A stretch of DNA of 58,294 nt from Nitrospirales bacterium (GTDB lineage Bacteria; Nitrospirota; Nitrospiria; Nitrospirales; UBA8639): assembly GCA_012270585.1 (NCBI GenBank), contig JAAXIB010000045.1:1-58294 (forward strand), given 5' to 3'. Position numbers and translations under genes: made by a program. Shown one piece after another: positions 25,228-34,016 of this stretch. How positions within the stretch are numbered: the stretch's first letter is position 1; every line of letters starts with the position of its first letter. The notes under the pieces are model-generated. The model was not told where the DNA came from and did no database searches. It saw nothing but the letters and a program-made list of their open reading frames with translations.

Positions 25228-27525
25228 TCAGGCGACGGGAAGTTCGATAGTAAACAAGGCCCCTTGGGGGTCACGATTGGAAGCTTGGATGGTCCCGTTG
25301 TGATCCGTCACGATGCGATGGACAATCGCCAGCCCGAGTCCGGTTCCCATTCGTTTTCGGGAAAAATACGGCACAAACAATTTTCCCTGATCTCCTTGAG
25401 GAATGCCCAGTCCTTCGTCGGCCACCGTGATTCGGACCCGTTTGTGCTTCCCATCCATTTTCGTGGAAACCCAAACCCGCCCTTTTTGCTTCATAGCCTG
25501 GATGGCATTGTCAAACAAATTGACGAAGACGCGACGCATCTGTTCCCGGTCGATATTGATATCCGGGACCGAAAAATCGAAATCGGGAATAAACTCGACG
25601 TCGTGATGTCCTCCCCGATACAGGGCGCTCACCTTTTCAATGATGTCATGCAACGATTCTTTGGTCATGTGCGGAGCGGGTATCCTGGCAAATTTTGAAA
25701 ATTCGTCCACCATTCGCTTCAAACTACCCACTTCGTTCACAATGACGTTCGTCGATTGTTCAAAGATCGCTTTAAAATCACTAGACCCTTCAAAAAACTT
25801 TTTTCGCAACCGCTGGGTCGCCAGTTGAATGGGCGTCAGGGGATTCTTGATTTCATGCGCAACCCGTTGCGCCACTTCCTGCCAGGCCGCGGTTTTCTGC
25901 GCCTTGATCAATTCGGTCCGATCCTCGAAGACAAACACAAACCCCAAGTCCTTGCCTGCCTCGTTTCTCATGCGGGAAAGATTCAGCCCCATGGTGAGGA
26001 GCTTCCCCTGCACCTCCATTTGGCCTTCGAGGGTGAGACTATCCTGGCCGTCGAATAAAATTCGGTCATAGGCCTCTTGAAACAACGGGAATTGATGGAA
26101 TTTGAAAACGTCAGACACCGACTGCCTGCGGACGGCGTCACCCCTGACCCCCAATATCCGCTCAGCCGAATGATTGAACGTGGTAATCGCGTGCTGGGTA
26201 TCAATGGACATCACGCCTGAAGCAATCGTGTCCACCACGGCTTCCGTATACGCCCGCCGGCGATCAGCTTCGACGTTCGACTGCATGAGAGATTGATTGG
26301 CTTCTTCCAGTTCGACTTTGCTGTTTGACAAATCTTCGGTCATTCGATTAAACGAATTGACCAACGTCCCGATTTCATCGGTGGCCTTGACGTTGATTCG
26401 CACATTGAGATCCCCATGGGCCACGGCTTCGGTCCCTTCAGCCAATTTCTGAATCGGCACGGTAATGCTTCTCGCCACGTAAAATCCAAACCACGTGGCG
26501 CTGAACAACAACAAAACCGTGACGACCGCAACAAACAAATAGGCCCCGGCCTTAATGGGGTTTTCCAACGCCTTCATCTGCCGGTAATCGGTGTATTGTT
26601 TGGCAATTCCCTGCATTTTGGCCAGGATCGATTCCGAGACGTAGATGTTGACGACAACCACTCCGTCAATGCCTCCGGGTTGGGTATTGGATGCGATCGG
26701 TACCGCTGCACGAATCAGTCGTCCAACTTGTGCGACTTGTACCGAGGTCATCTCATCGTGCGAATCCAGGACCCGACGAACAAGTTGCCCGACCGGCAAA
26801 TGGAACACCCTGTCGGTTGCCTCCGGGGCGGTCATGCGAACGAGCATTTCCAATTTTGACGAAAAGACCTCTACGCCCGTGACGTTGAATTCCGCCCGCT
26901 TCCGGGCCATGGCGGCAGTCAATAATTCACGATGGTCCGACTGCAAAAAATTTTCCCGGTAAATTTCCTTGCTGATAGCCCTGGCACTCTGAATAGCCAG
27001 GGCCGTCTGTCCTTCATGATACATCCTGGATAATTCTTCGGAGTCTTTCAGGACTTCCTCGATCTGATTATTGAACCAGACTTTCATCACCTCATTGATC
27101 ACCTCACTGGCCATCACCGCCAACAACACGGTTGGGATCAACGAAAAACCGATGAATGCGGCGATTAATTTCGTGCGAAATCCCGACCCCCACATCCGGT
27201 GCCGTTGTTCGAAATAGGCCTTGATCAAATTACGGGATAATAAAAGGATCAGGACGACCAATCCGACGACGTCCAAATAGACGAGGAACAGAACCAAGGC
27301 ATAACTGGCGCTTGGAAAAAGCGAGTCTGCCGGCCTTCCTCCAAAATTTTCATACTGTGCATAGTACATTGTCAGGAGTAAACAGGGAACCAGGAGGAAC
27401 AGGACAATCCAGACCGGTTTCAAATGGAGGCTCTTGGCTCGGGAACCAGGCTCATCCTCGAGAATAAGCCGTTTCTCCAATTTCGAGGAAGGAAATAAAC
27501 CTGAAATCGATTTAAAAGTCGCCAT
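25228..27525 (-). CDS. ntrY: NtrY-like sensor histidine kinase
   Basis: 765 residues. Transmembrane helices lie near 35-56, 75-97 and 118-140, followed by a large periplasmic sensor (about 140-325) and a fourth helix near 330-352. Then come a HAMP domain (ITVPIQKLAEGTEAVAHGD), a PAS domain (VVDTIASGVMSIDTQHAITTFN), HisKA with the phospho-histidine in VAHEIKNPLTPIQLA, and an ATPase domain (VNLFDNAIQAM, DEGLGIP, GTGLGLAIVHRIV). The multi-helix N-terminus and HEIKNPLTPIQ are typical of NtrY. It phosphorylates the response regulator encoded 105 bases downstream. The gene starts after a spacer with a possible terminator. Confidence 0.92.
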   Translation of the reverse strand: MATFKSISGLFPSSKLEKRLILEDEPGSRAKSLHLKPVWIVLFLLVPCLLLTMYYAQYENFGGRPADSLFPSASYALVLFLVYLDVVGLVVLILLLSRNLIKAYFEQRHRMWGSGFRTKLIAAFIGFSLIPTVLLAVMASEVINEVMKVWFNNQIEEVLKDSEELSRMYHEGQTALAIQSARAISKEIYRENFLQSDHRELLTAAMARKRAEFNVTGVEVFSSKLEMLVRMTAPEATDRVFHLPVGQLVRRVLDSHDEMTSVQVAQVGRLIRAAVPIASNTQPGGIDGVVVVNIYVSESILAKMQGIAKQYTDYRQMKALENPIKAGAYLFVAVVTVLLLFSATWFGFYVARSITVPIQKLAEGTEAVAHGDLNVRINVKATDEIGTLVNSFNRMTEDLSNSKVELEEANQSLMQSNVEADRRRAYTEAVVDTIASGVMSIDTQHAITTFNHSAERILGVRGDAVRRQSVSDVFKFHQFPLFQEAYDRILFDGQDSLTLEGQMEVQGKLLTMGLNLSRMRNEAGKDLGFVFVFEDRTELIKAQKTAAWQEVAQRVAHEIKNPLTPIQLATQRLRKKFFEGSSDFKAIFEQSTNVIVNEVGSLKRMVDEFSKFARIPAPHMTKESLHDIIEKVSALYRGGHHDVEFIPDFDFSVPDINIDREQMRRVFVNLFDNAIQAMKQKGRVWVSTKMDGKHKRVRITVADEGLGIPQGDQGKLFVPYFSRKRMGTGLGLAIVHRIVTDHNGTIQASNRDPQGALFTIELPVA

Positions 27526-27568
27526 GACGATAACAGGAAACTACTCCCAACGGGCGCCATGCATTCGT

Positions 27569-27605
27569 AAACGGAAGTATAAAGGCGTGTTGCCTTCCGT
27601 TTTCT
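27569..27605 (-). terminator. Possible terminator after the DUF1844 gene
   Basis: A 9-bp perfect inverted repeat (AAACGGAAG and CTTCCGTTT) around 16 bases, with a second nested pairing (AAGGC/GCCTT). On the minus strand only three T residues follow, so it is weak. It separates the DUF1844 gene from ntrY. Confidence 0.4.
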
Positions 27606-27686
27606 CTTGCCAGCAGGACCTCACGGATTGAAAGAGCAAGGGTAACGCCCAAGTGTACGGAAAAGAAAAGGCGGGAACAACGAAAA

Positions 27687-28088
27687 TTATGTGGACAAAG
27701 GCGAATCCGAAGCCAACTCGACGTATTTCATCTGTAACGTGTACAACATGTCACGCATGACGTTGGTCTCTTCTTCGGTAAGATTGCCCTTAGTCTTTTC
27801 TTCCAATATGCGAAGAATATCGATGATTTCCTTGGCTTGCGGCAGATTGACCGGAAGGGCGGGGTTCTCCGGTGACAATTGCTCTCCCATCAACATAAGC
27901 GCTGACGTGCCCAAAGAAAAAATAAACGTCGAAAAGGAAAGCGGTGGGCCTGTGTGGGTAGGCTTTGAGTCTGACGACGAAGGCGCCGTGGCAAAGGCTG
28001 CTTTTTCAACGGACTCGGCAGCCGGTTCTTCTTTCGACTGACCGCGTTTGTCGCGGACCACAAACCCTGATCCTTGAATGTCAGTCAT
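27687..28088 (-). CDS. DUF1844 protein
   Basis: 133 residues. The N-terminal 50 are polar and probably disordered. The conserved block follows: LSFSTFIFSLGTSALMLMG, then LPQAKEIIDILRILEEKTKGNLTEEE and the closing LYTLQMKYVEL, the DUF1844 signature. The family is of unknown function and is broadly distributed in Deltaproteobacteria, Nitrospirae and relatives; its hydrophobic helix suggests membrane association. The ATG at 28088 is chosen over a GTG three codons earlier. It diverges from mazG. Confidence 0.85.
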   Translation of the reverse strand: MTDIQGSGFVVRDKRGQSKEEPAAESVEKAAFATAPSSSDSKPTHTGPPLSFSTFIFSLGTSALMLMGEQLSPENPALPVNLPQAKEIIDILRILEEKTKGNLTEEETNVMRDMLYTLQMKYVELASDSPLST

Positions 28089-28154
28089 GGCACACACTCA
28101 CGTATCGAAATAAACGTAGCACAATCCCGACAACCTCGCAAGGCAAGAAGTCGA

Positions 28155-28183
28155 TTGAAGCCATCGAAAAAACCGGTTATTCT
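28155..28183 (+). promoter_or_regulatory. Candidate promoter for mazG
   Basis: TTGAAG, 17 bases, TATTCT; transcription would start near 28190, about 20 bases before the mazG ATG, which has AAGGAG in front. Confidence 0.5.
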
Positions 28184-28211
28184 AGCGAACTCGCAAACAT
28201 AAGGAGCAACA

Positions 28212-29099
28212 ATGGAGAATGGGATGTCTCAAGCTTTTCGCGACCTTGTCGAAGTGGTGGCCCGGCTTCGTTCGCCCGAAGGATGCCCTTGGGACGTCAA
28301 GCAAACTCACGAGTCACTCAAGCCGTTCCTGTTGGAAGAAGCGTATGAAGTGCTCGAAGCTCTCGATACGCAAGATCCTCGACACCTGTGCGAAGAACTT
28401 GGGGACCTGTTCCTCCAGATTCTGCTTCATGCCCACATCGAGTCCGAGAAGCAGACGTTCGGCATTGAAGACGTCATTACCGATTTGACCCAAAAACTCA
28501 TCCGGCGGCATCCCCATGTCTTTACGGCCACATCCGATGAGGCCCCGAGACTCGATTCCGAACAAGTCGTCACTCAATGGGAAGCGATCAAACGCACCGA
28601 GCGTTCGACCGGAGCTGACTCGATTTTGATGGGAATTCCTGCTTCACTTCCGTCTTTGTTGCGGGCCCATCAAATTCAGAAACGAGCTTCTCGCGTGGGG
28701 TTTGACTGGGAGACTCCAGGGCAGGTGTTTGAAAAGCTGGATGAAGAGCTGGAGGAACTGCAAGCGGCAGCCTCCGATCTCCCCACCCCAGAGCCCTCCA
28801 CAAGGGAACCCGAACCGAACGCGGCCGTTGAACACGAGTTGGGGGACGTGTTATTCACCATCGTGAACGTGGCGCGGTTTTTACGAATTAATCCCGAGGA
28901 AGCCCTTCGCAAAGCAAATAACCGTTTCGTCGCACGCTTCCGGCACATGGAGGATCACCGGGTCCAAGAAGGAAAAGATCTCCGGCAGATGACACCCATG
29001 GAATGGGATACGTTGTGGAAGGCCGCCAAACGTCAGGAAACAATCGAAGCTCCCCAAGCTTCCGTCACTCTCGAAACCCGGGATCAGAATGATGAATGA
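28212..29099 (+). CDS. mazG: Nucleoside triphosphate pyrophosphohydrolase MazG
   Basis: 295 residues carrying two MazG domains. The first opens LRSPEGCPWDVKQTHESLKPFLLEEAYEVLEAL and continues EELGDLFLQILLHA, giving the EExxE...ExxD metal site. The second contains ELEELQAA and EHELGDVLFTIVNVARFL. MazG hydrolyses NTPs to NMPs and pyrophosphate, cleaning the nucleotide pool and lowering ppGpp-related stress in E. coli. A Pro/Glu-rich insert (LPTPEPSTREPEPN) lengthens the second domain. AAGGAG precedes the ATG. Its 3' end overlaps the next gene by 11 bases, indicating co-translation. Confidence 0.95.
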   Translation: MENGMSQAFRDLVEVVARLRSPEGCPWDVKQTHESLKPFLLEEAYEVLEALDTQDPRHLCEELGDLFLQILLHAHIESEKQTFGIEDVITDLTQKLIRRHPHVFTATSDEAPRLDSEQVVTQWEAIKRTERSTGADSILMGIPASLPSLLRAHQIQKRASRVGFDWETPGQVFEKLDEELEELQAAASDLPTPEPSTREPEPNAAVEHELGDVLFTIVNVARFLRINPEEALRKANNRFVARFRHMEDHRVQEGKDLRQMTPMEWDTLWKAAKRQETIEAPQASVTLETRDQNDE

Positions 29100-29724
29100 C
29101 ACAGATCCCCAAGAACAGACCAAGCGCGTCGGCTTGCATCCGGCGATCGTCATCTTTGGAGTGATTATCGGGCTTTGGCTTTTTATCCAGGCGATTATTC
29201 CAAAATCCAAGGATATTCACCCCCCACAGGGAAATGAACCCCGATCGGAACAACTGGCCCTGTTGCTGAAGGAAGCCGAATCGGCACCGGTGCCTTCGAT
29301 GACGGTCACGGCGCACGTTCAAGGAATGAATGCCCTGAGCCTGCTCGTTCCTCAACAAACCACAGACAGCCAGGTCGTGGCTTTACTCAATCACCTGAGA
29401 CGGTCACGAATGGACGGCTCTCTTGTCGCGCAGATTCCTGCGACCACGCCGGGGAACGACTTGGGTGAATTTGCCGTCGCCGATATTTATATTTTTTCCG
29501 ATCCCAAATATGCGGTCCCGGAAGCCGTTGAGATTTTATCCGTCGGGGCGCACGCACCAGGCGATTTTTACCAGAGCACTATTCCGTACGAAATAGCTAT
29601 GGAACAGGTTCGGGGACATTACGCCGTCAATATCAATCACAAGGGGCAACCTGAACACGCTTCTCTGGGATTCGGAGAAAAAGCCACAGGTCTTTACTCG
29701 CGACGGTATCAACCTGTGTTTTAA
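29089..29724 (+). CDS. Membrane-anchored protein of unknown function
   Basis: 211 residues with one transmembrane helix (about 17-38: LHPAIVIFGVIIGLWLFIQAIIP) and a predicted extracytoplasmic domain. I do not recognise the family. The C-terminal part has mixed strands (EFAVADIYIFSDPKYAVPEAVEILSVGAH) and ends KATGLYSRRYQPVF. It starts inside mazG (ATG at 29089 or 29092), so it is in the same operon. The last 45 bases recur with about 80% identity 290 bases downstream (29973-30017), so the gene end has been duplicated or an insertion has split an older copy. Confidence 0.6.
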   Translation: MMNDTDPQEQTKRVGLHPAIVIFGVIIGLWLFIQAIIPKSKDIHPPQGNEPRSEQLALLLKEAESAPVPSMTVTAHVQGMNALSLLVPQQTTDSQVVALLNHLRRSRMDGSLVAQIPATTPGNDLGEFAVADIYIFSDPKYAVPEAVEILSVGAHAPGDFYQSTIPYEIAMEQVRGHYAVNINHKGQPEHASLGFGEKATGLYSRRYQPVF

Positions 29725-30017
29725 GGGCTAGGAGAGAGGTGCATGCGGGGTTTCGCCCCCCGCACGACGAGGTCCTTTTGTTTCGGCAAAAGGACCCAAA
29801 ACCATTGGCGCCCGGGCGTGGCCCAAGGGGTGCCCTTGCCCCAGTCCCGATGACGTGGGCTGCGGAACTCGCTTCGCTCAGACAGTCCTCGCCGCCAAAC
29901 AGCTTTCGGGACTGGAGCGCAGCCACGCCCGAAGGCGCCGGGGAAAAGGCTGGGTTTCGGGACTGCGGCTCAGCCACGGGCCTGTACTCCAGCCTGCATC
30001 AACCCGTGTTTTAAGGG
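29683..30017 (+). repeat. Imperfect direct repeat flanking a hairpin-rich insert
   Basis: 29683-29727 and 29973-30017 are 45-base direct repeats (36 matches by my count), both encoding ATGLYS..xQPVF plus stop. Between them lie two hairpins, TGCGGGG-TTTCG-CCCC and GTCCTTTTG-TTTCGG-CAAAAGGAC (29772-29795), then GC-rich sequence. A 91-codon open frame (29739-30014) spans the insert but has no family resemblance. This gap of 301 bases holds no gene I can support. Confidence 0.65.
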
Positions 30018-30025
30018 ACGACGCC

Positions 30026-30601
30026 TTATATTTCATCGGGACAAAAGACAGACTCCCCTTTCTCAGCAGACCCATGACCGATGGCAAAGACGTCAATAGG
30101 AGCCTGTTGATCCGCTATTAGATTGCAAAGTTTTTTGATATACCTCTTATCCTTTTCATTCTTCAGAATCAAAAGAATCCCGGGTTTTTTGCCGGTCACT
30201 CTGGCATATCGTAGCGACTGAGAATACGCGTCATCCCATTTGCGAGCAAAATCGCCCTCTATTGCATGCTTTTCTGTCATGCAATCGGCCCGCATTCGAT
30301 GCGGCAGCGATTGCTCGACTTGCCCGTCGTGCGCATGACAAAATTCCGCCACAAAATCCGCCTCACTGCGCTTGTCATCCTTAGGCTTCTTTTCACATGG
30401 AACCGGTGGACTCAACTTTTTACCGTGTTCGTCCCTGTGACAATGGCACTCTCCTGTCGCACGCTCATTATGACACCCCTGCGCGTTCAACCCACCACCA
30501 TGAGCAAAAACGCTTTGACTGCCAACCAACATCAGAAACACACAGGCCGCAATGAAACCAACAACGAATACACGTGCCTCGTCACACGATTTTTCGTTCA
30601 T
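30026..30601 (-). CDS. Secreted YHYH-motif protein with PD-(D/E)XK-like C-terminal region
   Basis: 191 residues. A signal peptide (VFVVGFIAACVFLMLVGSQSVFA) is followed by the YHYH motif HGGGLNAQGCHNERATGECHCH, a short His/Cys-rich module often seen at the start of secreted nuclease-type proteins. The C-terminal domain reads EADFVAEFC, RADCMTEKHAIEGDFARKWDDAYSQSLRYARVTGKKPGILLIL and APIDVFAIG. That pattern (Asp, then E-x-D...K in a strand-helix unit) resembles PD-(D/E)XK nuclease-like proteins I know as unnamed secreted families; catalysis is not proven. The ATG at 30601 follows AAGGAGAG. It is the last gene of rhodanese - unknown - YHYH. Confidence 0.65.
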   Translation of the reverse strand: MNEKSCDEARVFVVGFIAACVFLMLVGSQSVFAHGGGLNAQGCHNERATGECHCHRDEHGKKLSPPVPCEKKPKDDKRSEADFVAEFCHAHDGQVEQSLPHRMRADCMTEKHAIEGDFARKWDDAYSQSLRYARVTGKKPGILLILKNEKDKRYIKKLCNLIADQQAPIDVFAIGHGSAEKGESVFCPDEI

Positions 30602-30621
30602 TTTCGCTCTCCTTATTCACG

Positions 30622-31029
30622 TTATAGGCCGACTTTTTCGCGAATTTCATGGCGGAGCCGGTCGTGTTCCTGGTGCATCCAGGATTCAAGACGGGGAAAA
30701 AGGTGTGACCAGGATCCCGTAAAAGGGTCGATCATCACGTCCCGGCGGTCGTTGAACAGGTTTTCTTCATTGGCGATATCAAGCTTGCAATCTCCGATTG
30801 CCCGCCCGAGCAGTTGATTGATGCGAAGTTGTTGGCCCGCGGTTCCCCCTGAAAGCTGCAAGATCCTGGTCTTGAGCAGATCCAATTCTTCTTCAAGGCC
30901 GATCTTGACCCGAACGCCCTGTGGGGTCGCCCAATTGGGGCGTTGAACGGAATAATCAAAAGACAAGGCTGACTCTCTCGGCTCACGATACGGCCCCATT
31001 ACCTTCAGGATGGTATATGGTTCAGCCAT
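30622..31029 (-). CDS. Hypothetical protein
   Basis: 135 residues, cytoplasmic by composition, mostly helical, with a basic/acidic C-terminus (RLESWMHQEHDRLRHEIREKVGL). I do not recognise a family. The start ATG at 31029 overlaps the last codons of the rhodanese gene by 8 bases, so the two are translationally coupled. The open frame extends further upstream inside the rhodanese gene, but only the shorter start makes sense. Confidence 0.6.
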   Translation of the reverse strand: MAEPYTILKVMGPYREPRESALSFDYSVQRPNWATPQGVRVKIGLEEELDLLKTRILQLSGGTAGQQLRINQLLGRAIGDCKLDIANEENLFNDRRDVMIDPFTGSWSHLFPRLESWMHQEHDRLRHEIREKVGL

Positions 31030-31660
31030 CAGGACTGCGTTCCCTGACGACGTTGTTATGCGGGGTCCTGGACTGAATTTGCACCAGGTCGAGACTTCCC
31101 GTACCAAGAACCGGGCCCGTCCACTTCTGAAAACCATCCCGCATGGTCACAAGAGTCGTATACCCTTCCCGGCTCAGGAAATCACAAGCAAGCCGACTCC
31201 GTTCACCCTGGGCGCAATACACTAAAATCTTTTTGGTCTTCTCGGGAACTTCGGCCTGAAACCGCGTTTCCAGGTGTTCAAACGGAATATGTTGGGCCCC
31301 GAGGACGTGACTTTTGAGAAATTCCTTTTGACTCCTGACATCCACGACAATCAGACCTGTCCCCGCCGCATGGCCTTCCATCATTTGCCGTACTTCCTCT
31401 GCACTCGCCTGGTGATACAGGCTCCCCGTCCGAACCAGCGTGCCGTCAAGTTCCTGGCCCGACGCCAACTGGGCGAGTTGCAACCGCAGAATTGAGAGTG
31501 CTTCCGATTGTTGCCGGGCCGTCTCCCTCACCTCGTTCCGGCCGTCATATTGTTGACGAGTCAACTCTTTGACCTTTTGCGTCAGTGACCGGATGTGCCA
31601 CCAGGTCAGGACAAGGCCTCCGGCCACGATTCCGATCCCGATGATAATCAGGAAGGTCAT
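31022..31660 (-). CDS. Membrane-anchored rhodanese-domain protein
   Basis: 212 residues: an N-terminal helix (FLIIIGIGIVAGGLVLTWWHI), a coiled coil (about 22-68), then a single rhodanese domain (85-200). The active-site loop is YCAQGERS with Cys149; the domain also shows VVDVRSQKEFLKSHVLGAQHIP. Rhodaneses transfer sulfane sulfur to thiophilic acceptors. Topology is probably N-in or anchored with the domain facing the cytoplasm, which is uncertain. The ATG at 31660 is preferred; no good ribosome site is seen. It starts a three-gene unit with the unknown protein and the YHYH protein. Confidence 0.85.
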   Translation of the reverse strand: MTFLIIIGIGIVAGGLVLTWWHIRSLTQKVKELTRQQYDGRNEVRETARQQSEALSILRLQLAQLASGQELDGTLVRTGSLYHQASAEEVRQMMEGHAAGTGLIVVDVRSQKEFLKSHVLGAQHIPFEHLETRFQAEVPEKTKKILVYCAQGERSRLACDFLSREGYTTLVTMRDGFQKWTGPVLGTGSLDLVQIQSRTPHNNVVRERSPDG

Positions 31661-31778
31661 TGGATCAGGTTTCCGAATATGCCATTTGCGACAAACGGAA
31701 CGCACCATACAATGGTGCCGCTACAAGAAAAAAATGCCTTGTACTGTCAAAGAATGTGTGAAGGCATGAGGAGATGGC

Positions 31779-31855
<77 letters not shown>

Positions 31856-31874
31856 ACGATATGACTTCCGTTTC

Positions 31875-32984
31875 CTATTTCCGGACAAACGGTTCACATG
31901 ATAATCCATGCGCCTCAGCGACCGCCGGATAGGTAATCGCCCCATGAAGAACGTTCACCCCTCGGGCCATACCCGGATCAGCCCGCAGAGCCGCTTCAAT
32001 TCCCATGTTGGCCAACCGGACTATAAAAGGTAGCGTTGCGTAGGTCAAGGCATGAGTTGCGGTTTGTGGCACAATGCCGGGGATATTGGTCACGCCGTAA
32101 TGCCGGACTCCGTCCACTTCGAGAATGGGGTCGGCGTGCGTGGTCGGCCGTGTCGTTTCAACGCATCCTCCCTGGTCAACTGCAATATCCATGATCAACG
32201 TTCCTTTTTTCATCGTCGACACCATGGATCGGGAGACCAAAATCGGACTCTTCGCACCCCTGACCATGACGGCTCCGATCAGCAAATCCGCGGTTTTCAC
32301 AGTGTCCGCAATCGTGAGTCTTTGAGAGACCAAAGTCGTCAGGTTGTTCCCGAAGCGCTCCTGCAACTTTTGCAGTTGATTCATATCGTTGCCAATGACG
32401 GTGACTCGCGCACCGATGCCAAGCGCGACTTCCACGGCGGCCGATCCGACCCCGCCGGCACCGAGAATCACGACGTGTCCCCGGGGCGTCCCCGGGATGC
32501 CACCCAGGAGAATCCCCTTCCCACCTTGCGTACGTTCCAGGAAATGTGCGCCGATTTGAATCGACAGTTTCCCGGCAATGTGACTCATGGGCTGCAACAT
32601 CGGCAGGTGCCCCCATTCATTTTCCATTGTTTCGTACGCAATGGCCGTGCTTCCCGATTTCATCAGGGCTTCGGTCAAGGGTTTGGAGGAAGCCAAATGG
32701 AGAAACGTGAACAGCGTATGGCGTGGCTGCAAGCGTCCCATCTCCGAGGCGAGCGGCTCCTTGACCTTCAGGATCAATTCAGCCCGGTCGAAGAGTTCTT
32801 CCGCCGACGAGAGGATTCGAGCTCCCACGGTACGATACGAGTCATCAGGGAAACCCGCGCCCTGCCCGGCATCGGTTTCGACCCACACCTCATGGCCGTT
32901 CCGTACGAGTTCATCCACTCCTTCCGGTGTCAAGGCCACCCGAAATTCATGGTCTTTGAGTTCCTTGGGAATTCCGATCTTCAT
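31875..32984 (-). CDS. ald: Alanine dehydrogenase
   Basis: 369 residues, family length. [20 protein letters not shown] is the classic start; the substrate-site region has LKVKEP and [13 protein letters not shown] binding uses [27 protein letters not shown]; and [19 protein letters not shown] is the C-terminal signature. It interconverts alanine with pyruvate and ammonium using NAD(H). In an ammonium-assimilating cell it can run either way. It stands alone on the minus strand just before tRNA-Pro and diverges from the ferredoxin cluster. Confidence 0.97.
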   Translation of the reverse strand: MKIGIPKELKDHEFRVALTPEGVDELVRNGHEVWVETDAGQGAGFPDDSYRTVGARILSSAEELFDRAELILKVKEPLASEMGRLQPRHTLFTFLHLASSKPLTEALMKSGSTAIAYETMENEWGHLPMLQPMSHIAGKLSIQIGAHFLERTQGGKGILLGGIPGTPRGHVVILGAGGVGSAAVEVALGIGARVTVIGNDMNQLQKLQERFGNNLTTLVSQRLTIADTVKTADLLIGAVMVRGAKSPILVSRSMVSTMKKGTLIMDIAVDQGGCVETTRPTTHADPILEVDGVRHYGVTNIPGIVPQTATHALTYATLPFIVRLANMGIEAALRADPGMARGVNVLHGAITYPAVAEAHGLSCEPFVRK

Positions 32985-33103
32985 TCCGATTCAGCGGCGC
33001 CTGTCCTCTCTCTCCATTCTCGCATAATACTGGACACGAGAAAGAGCCCTCCTGTACTATTTGTTTTTGTGCTTCACGGCGAAATCTGTTAAGAGACGCA
33101 GTC

Positions 33104-33469
33104 ATGAGTGGATTCAAGCATCATATTTTCATTTGCATTAATCAACGGCCCAAGGGCGATCCGAGAGGATGTTGTGCCGACAACCGGTCCGTGGAACTTC
33201 ACGCGTACTTCAAGCAGGAAGTCCAGCGACTCGGGCTCAAAGGCATCGTCCGTGCTAACAAGGCAGGCTGTCTGGATCATTGCGAATATGGCCCCAGCGT
33301 CGTCATTTATCCTGAAGGCGTCTGGTATTGGGTCGGGAATGAAGCCGACGTCACGGAAATTATGGAACGGCATGTGGTTAAGGGTGAATTGGTGGAACGC
33401 CTGCTCATGCCCGGACACGACGTTCCTTCGCTCCGGCTGGAATCCCGCGCCACTCCGATTTCTCCTTAG
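33104..33469 (+). CDS. Thioredoxin-like [2Fe-2S] ferredoxin
   Basis: 121 residues. HHIFICINQRPKGDPRGCC starts the thioredoxin-like [2Fe-2S] fold, as in the NuoE-related small ferredoxins. Cluster ligands are probably C11, C23 (or C24), C56 and C60, the last two in AGCLDHCEYGP. GPSVVIYPEGVWY completes the domain. It is a soluble electron carrier of unknown partner. It heads a short plus-strand run with an unknown protein (66 bases on) and a second ferredoxin. Confidence 0.9.
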   Translation: MSGFKHHIFICINQRPKGDPRGCCADNRSVELHAYFKQEVQRLGLKGIVRANKAGCLDHCEYGPSVVIYPEGVWYWVGNEADVTEIMERHVVKGELVERLLMPGHDVPSLRLESRATPISP

Positions 33470-33535
33470 ACGTACAAACCCATGGTGTAACAAGAGAACA
33501 TCTTCAATTTCAAACGTAAAGCACGAAATTTTCCC

Positions 33536-33952
33536 ATGTCGGCCAATGAAGCCAAATGGAAAGCGAATCAGGAAAAAGTCGCGTTCCTCAAGCAGTTTCC
33601 CGGGTTACTCCGGTCCTGGGACGAGATGGCCGGCCATACCATCACGTCCGTGACCTCGATCGAGCAAAGCGAAGCAAAGGTGCTCATACTCGATAATGGT
33701 TCTTTTGCCATTGTGCCACCTCTTGCGCCGGAACCTCAGCAACTCCGTGATGGGATCACTGTCGTTCAAACCCATATCCGCACCCGTTACCCCAACGCCT
33801 ATCGTGAATATGAAGCACTCGTGCAACGGGACCGGGAAGCGACCCGGATGGCACGCATGGAAAACATCCTCGGTGCCATTCACAATAACCTGAAAGACAT
33901 CCCCGAGTTAAAGGATCGCATTCGTTCTCTCGTGAAGAAGTGGAATTCTTAA
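33536..33952 (+). CDS. Hypothetical protein between two ferredoxins
   Basis: 138 residues, soluble, with an N-terminal basic helix, a short strand region (TITSVTSIEQSEAKVLILDNGSFAIVPP) and a charged helical C-terminus (REYEALVQRDREATRMARMENILGAIHNNL). No family recognised. Its stop is one base before an ATG of the next open frame, so it is co-transcribed with, and probably related in function to, the ferredoxins on either side. Confidence 0.65.
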   Translation: MSANEAKWKANQEKVAFLKQFPGLLRSWDEMAGHTITSVTSIEQSEAKVLILDNGSFAIVPPLAPEPQQLRDGITVVQTHIRTRYPNAYREYEALVQRDREATRMARMENILGAIHNNLKDIPELKDRIRSLVKKWNS

Positions 33953-34016
33953 TATGCGGCGTCCCGAAAATATGTTGGATATGTTTTCCGGGGGACTCTT
34001 TGAAGGAGTAAAACCT

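Noticed and set aside
24346-25698. 450-codon plus-strand open frame opposite ntrX/ntrY
   Set aside because: Antisense to two recognised genes and across their junction, with no domain or ribosome site.
29739-30014. 91-codon open frame across the duplicated-end insert
   Set aside because: Most of it translates hairpin-rich DNA; only the last residues copy the upstream gene. Not supported as a gene, but recorded as part of the repeat finding.
32052-33092. 346-codon plus-strand open frame opposite alanine dehydrogenase
   Set aside because: Antisense shadow; the minus strand encodes a complete Ald.
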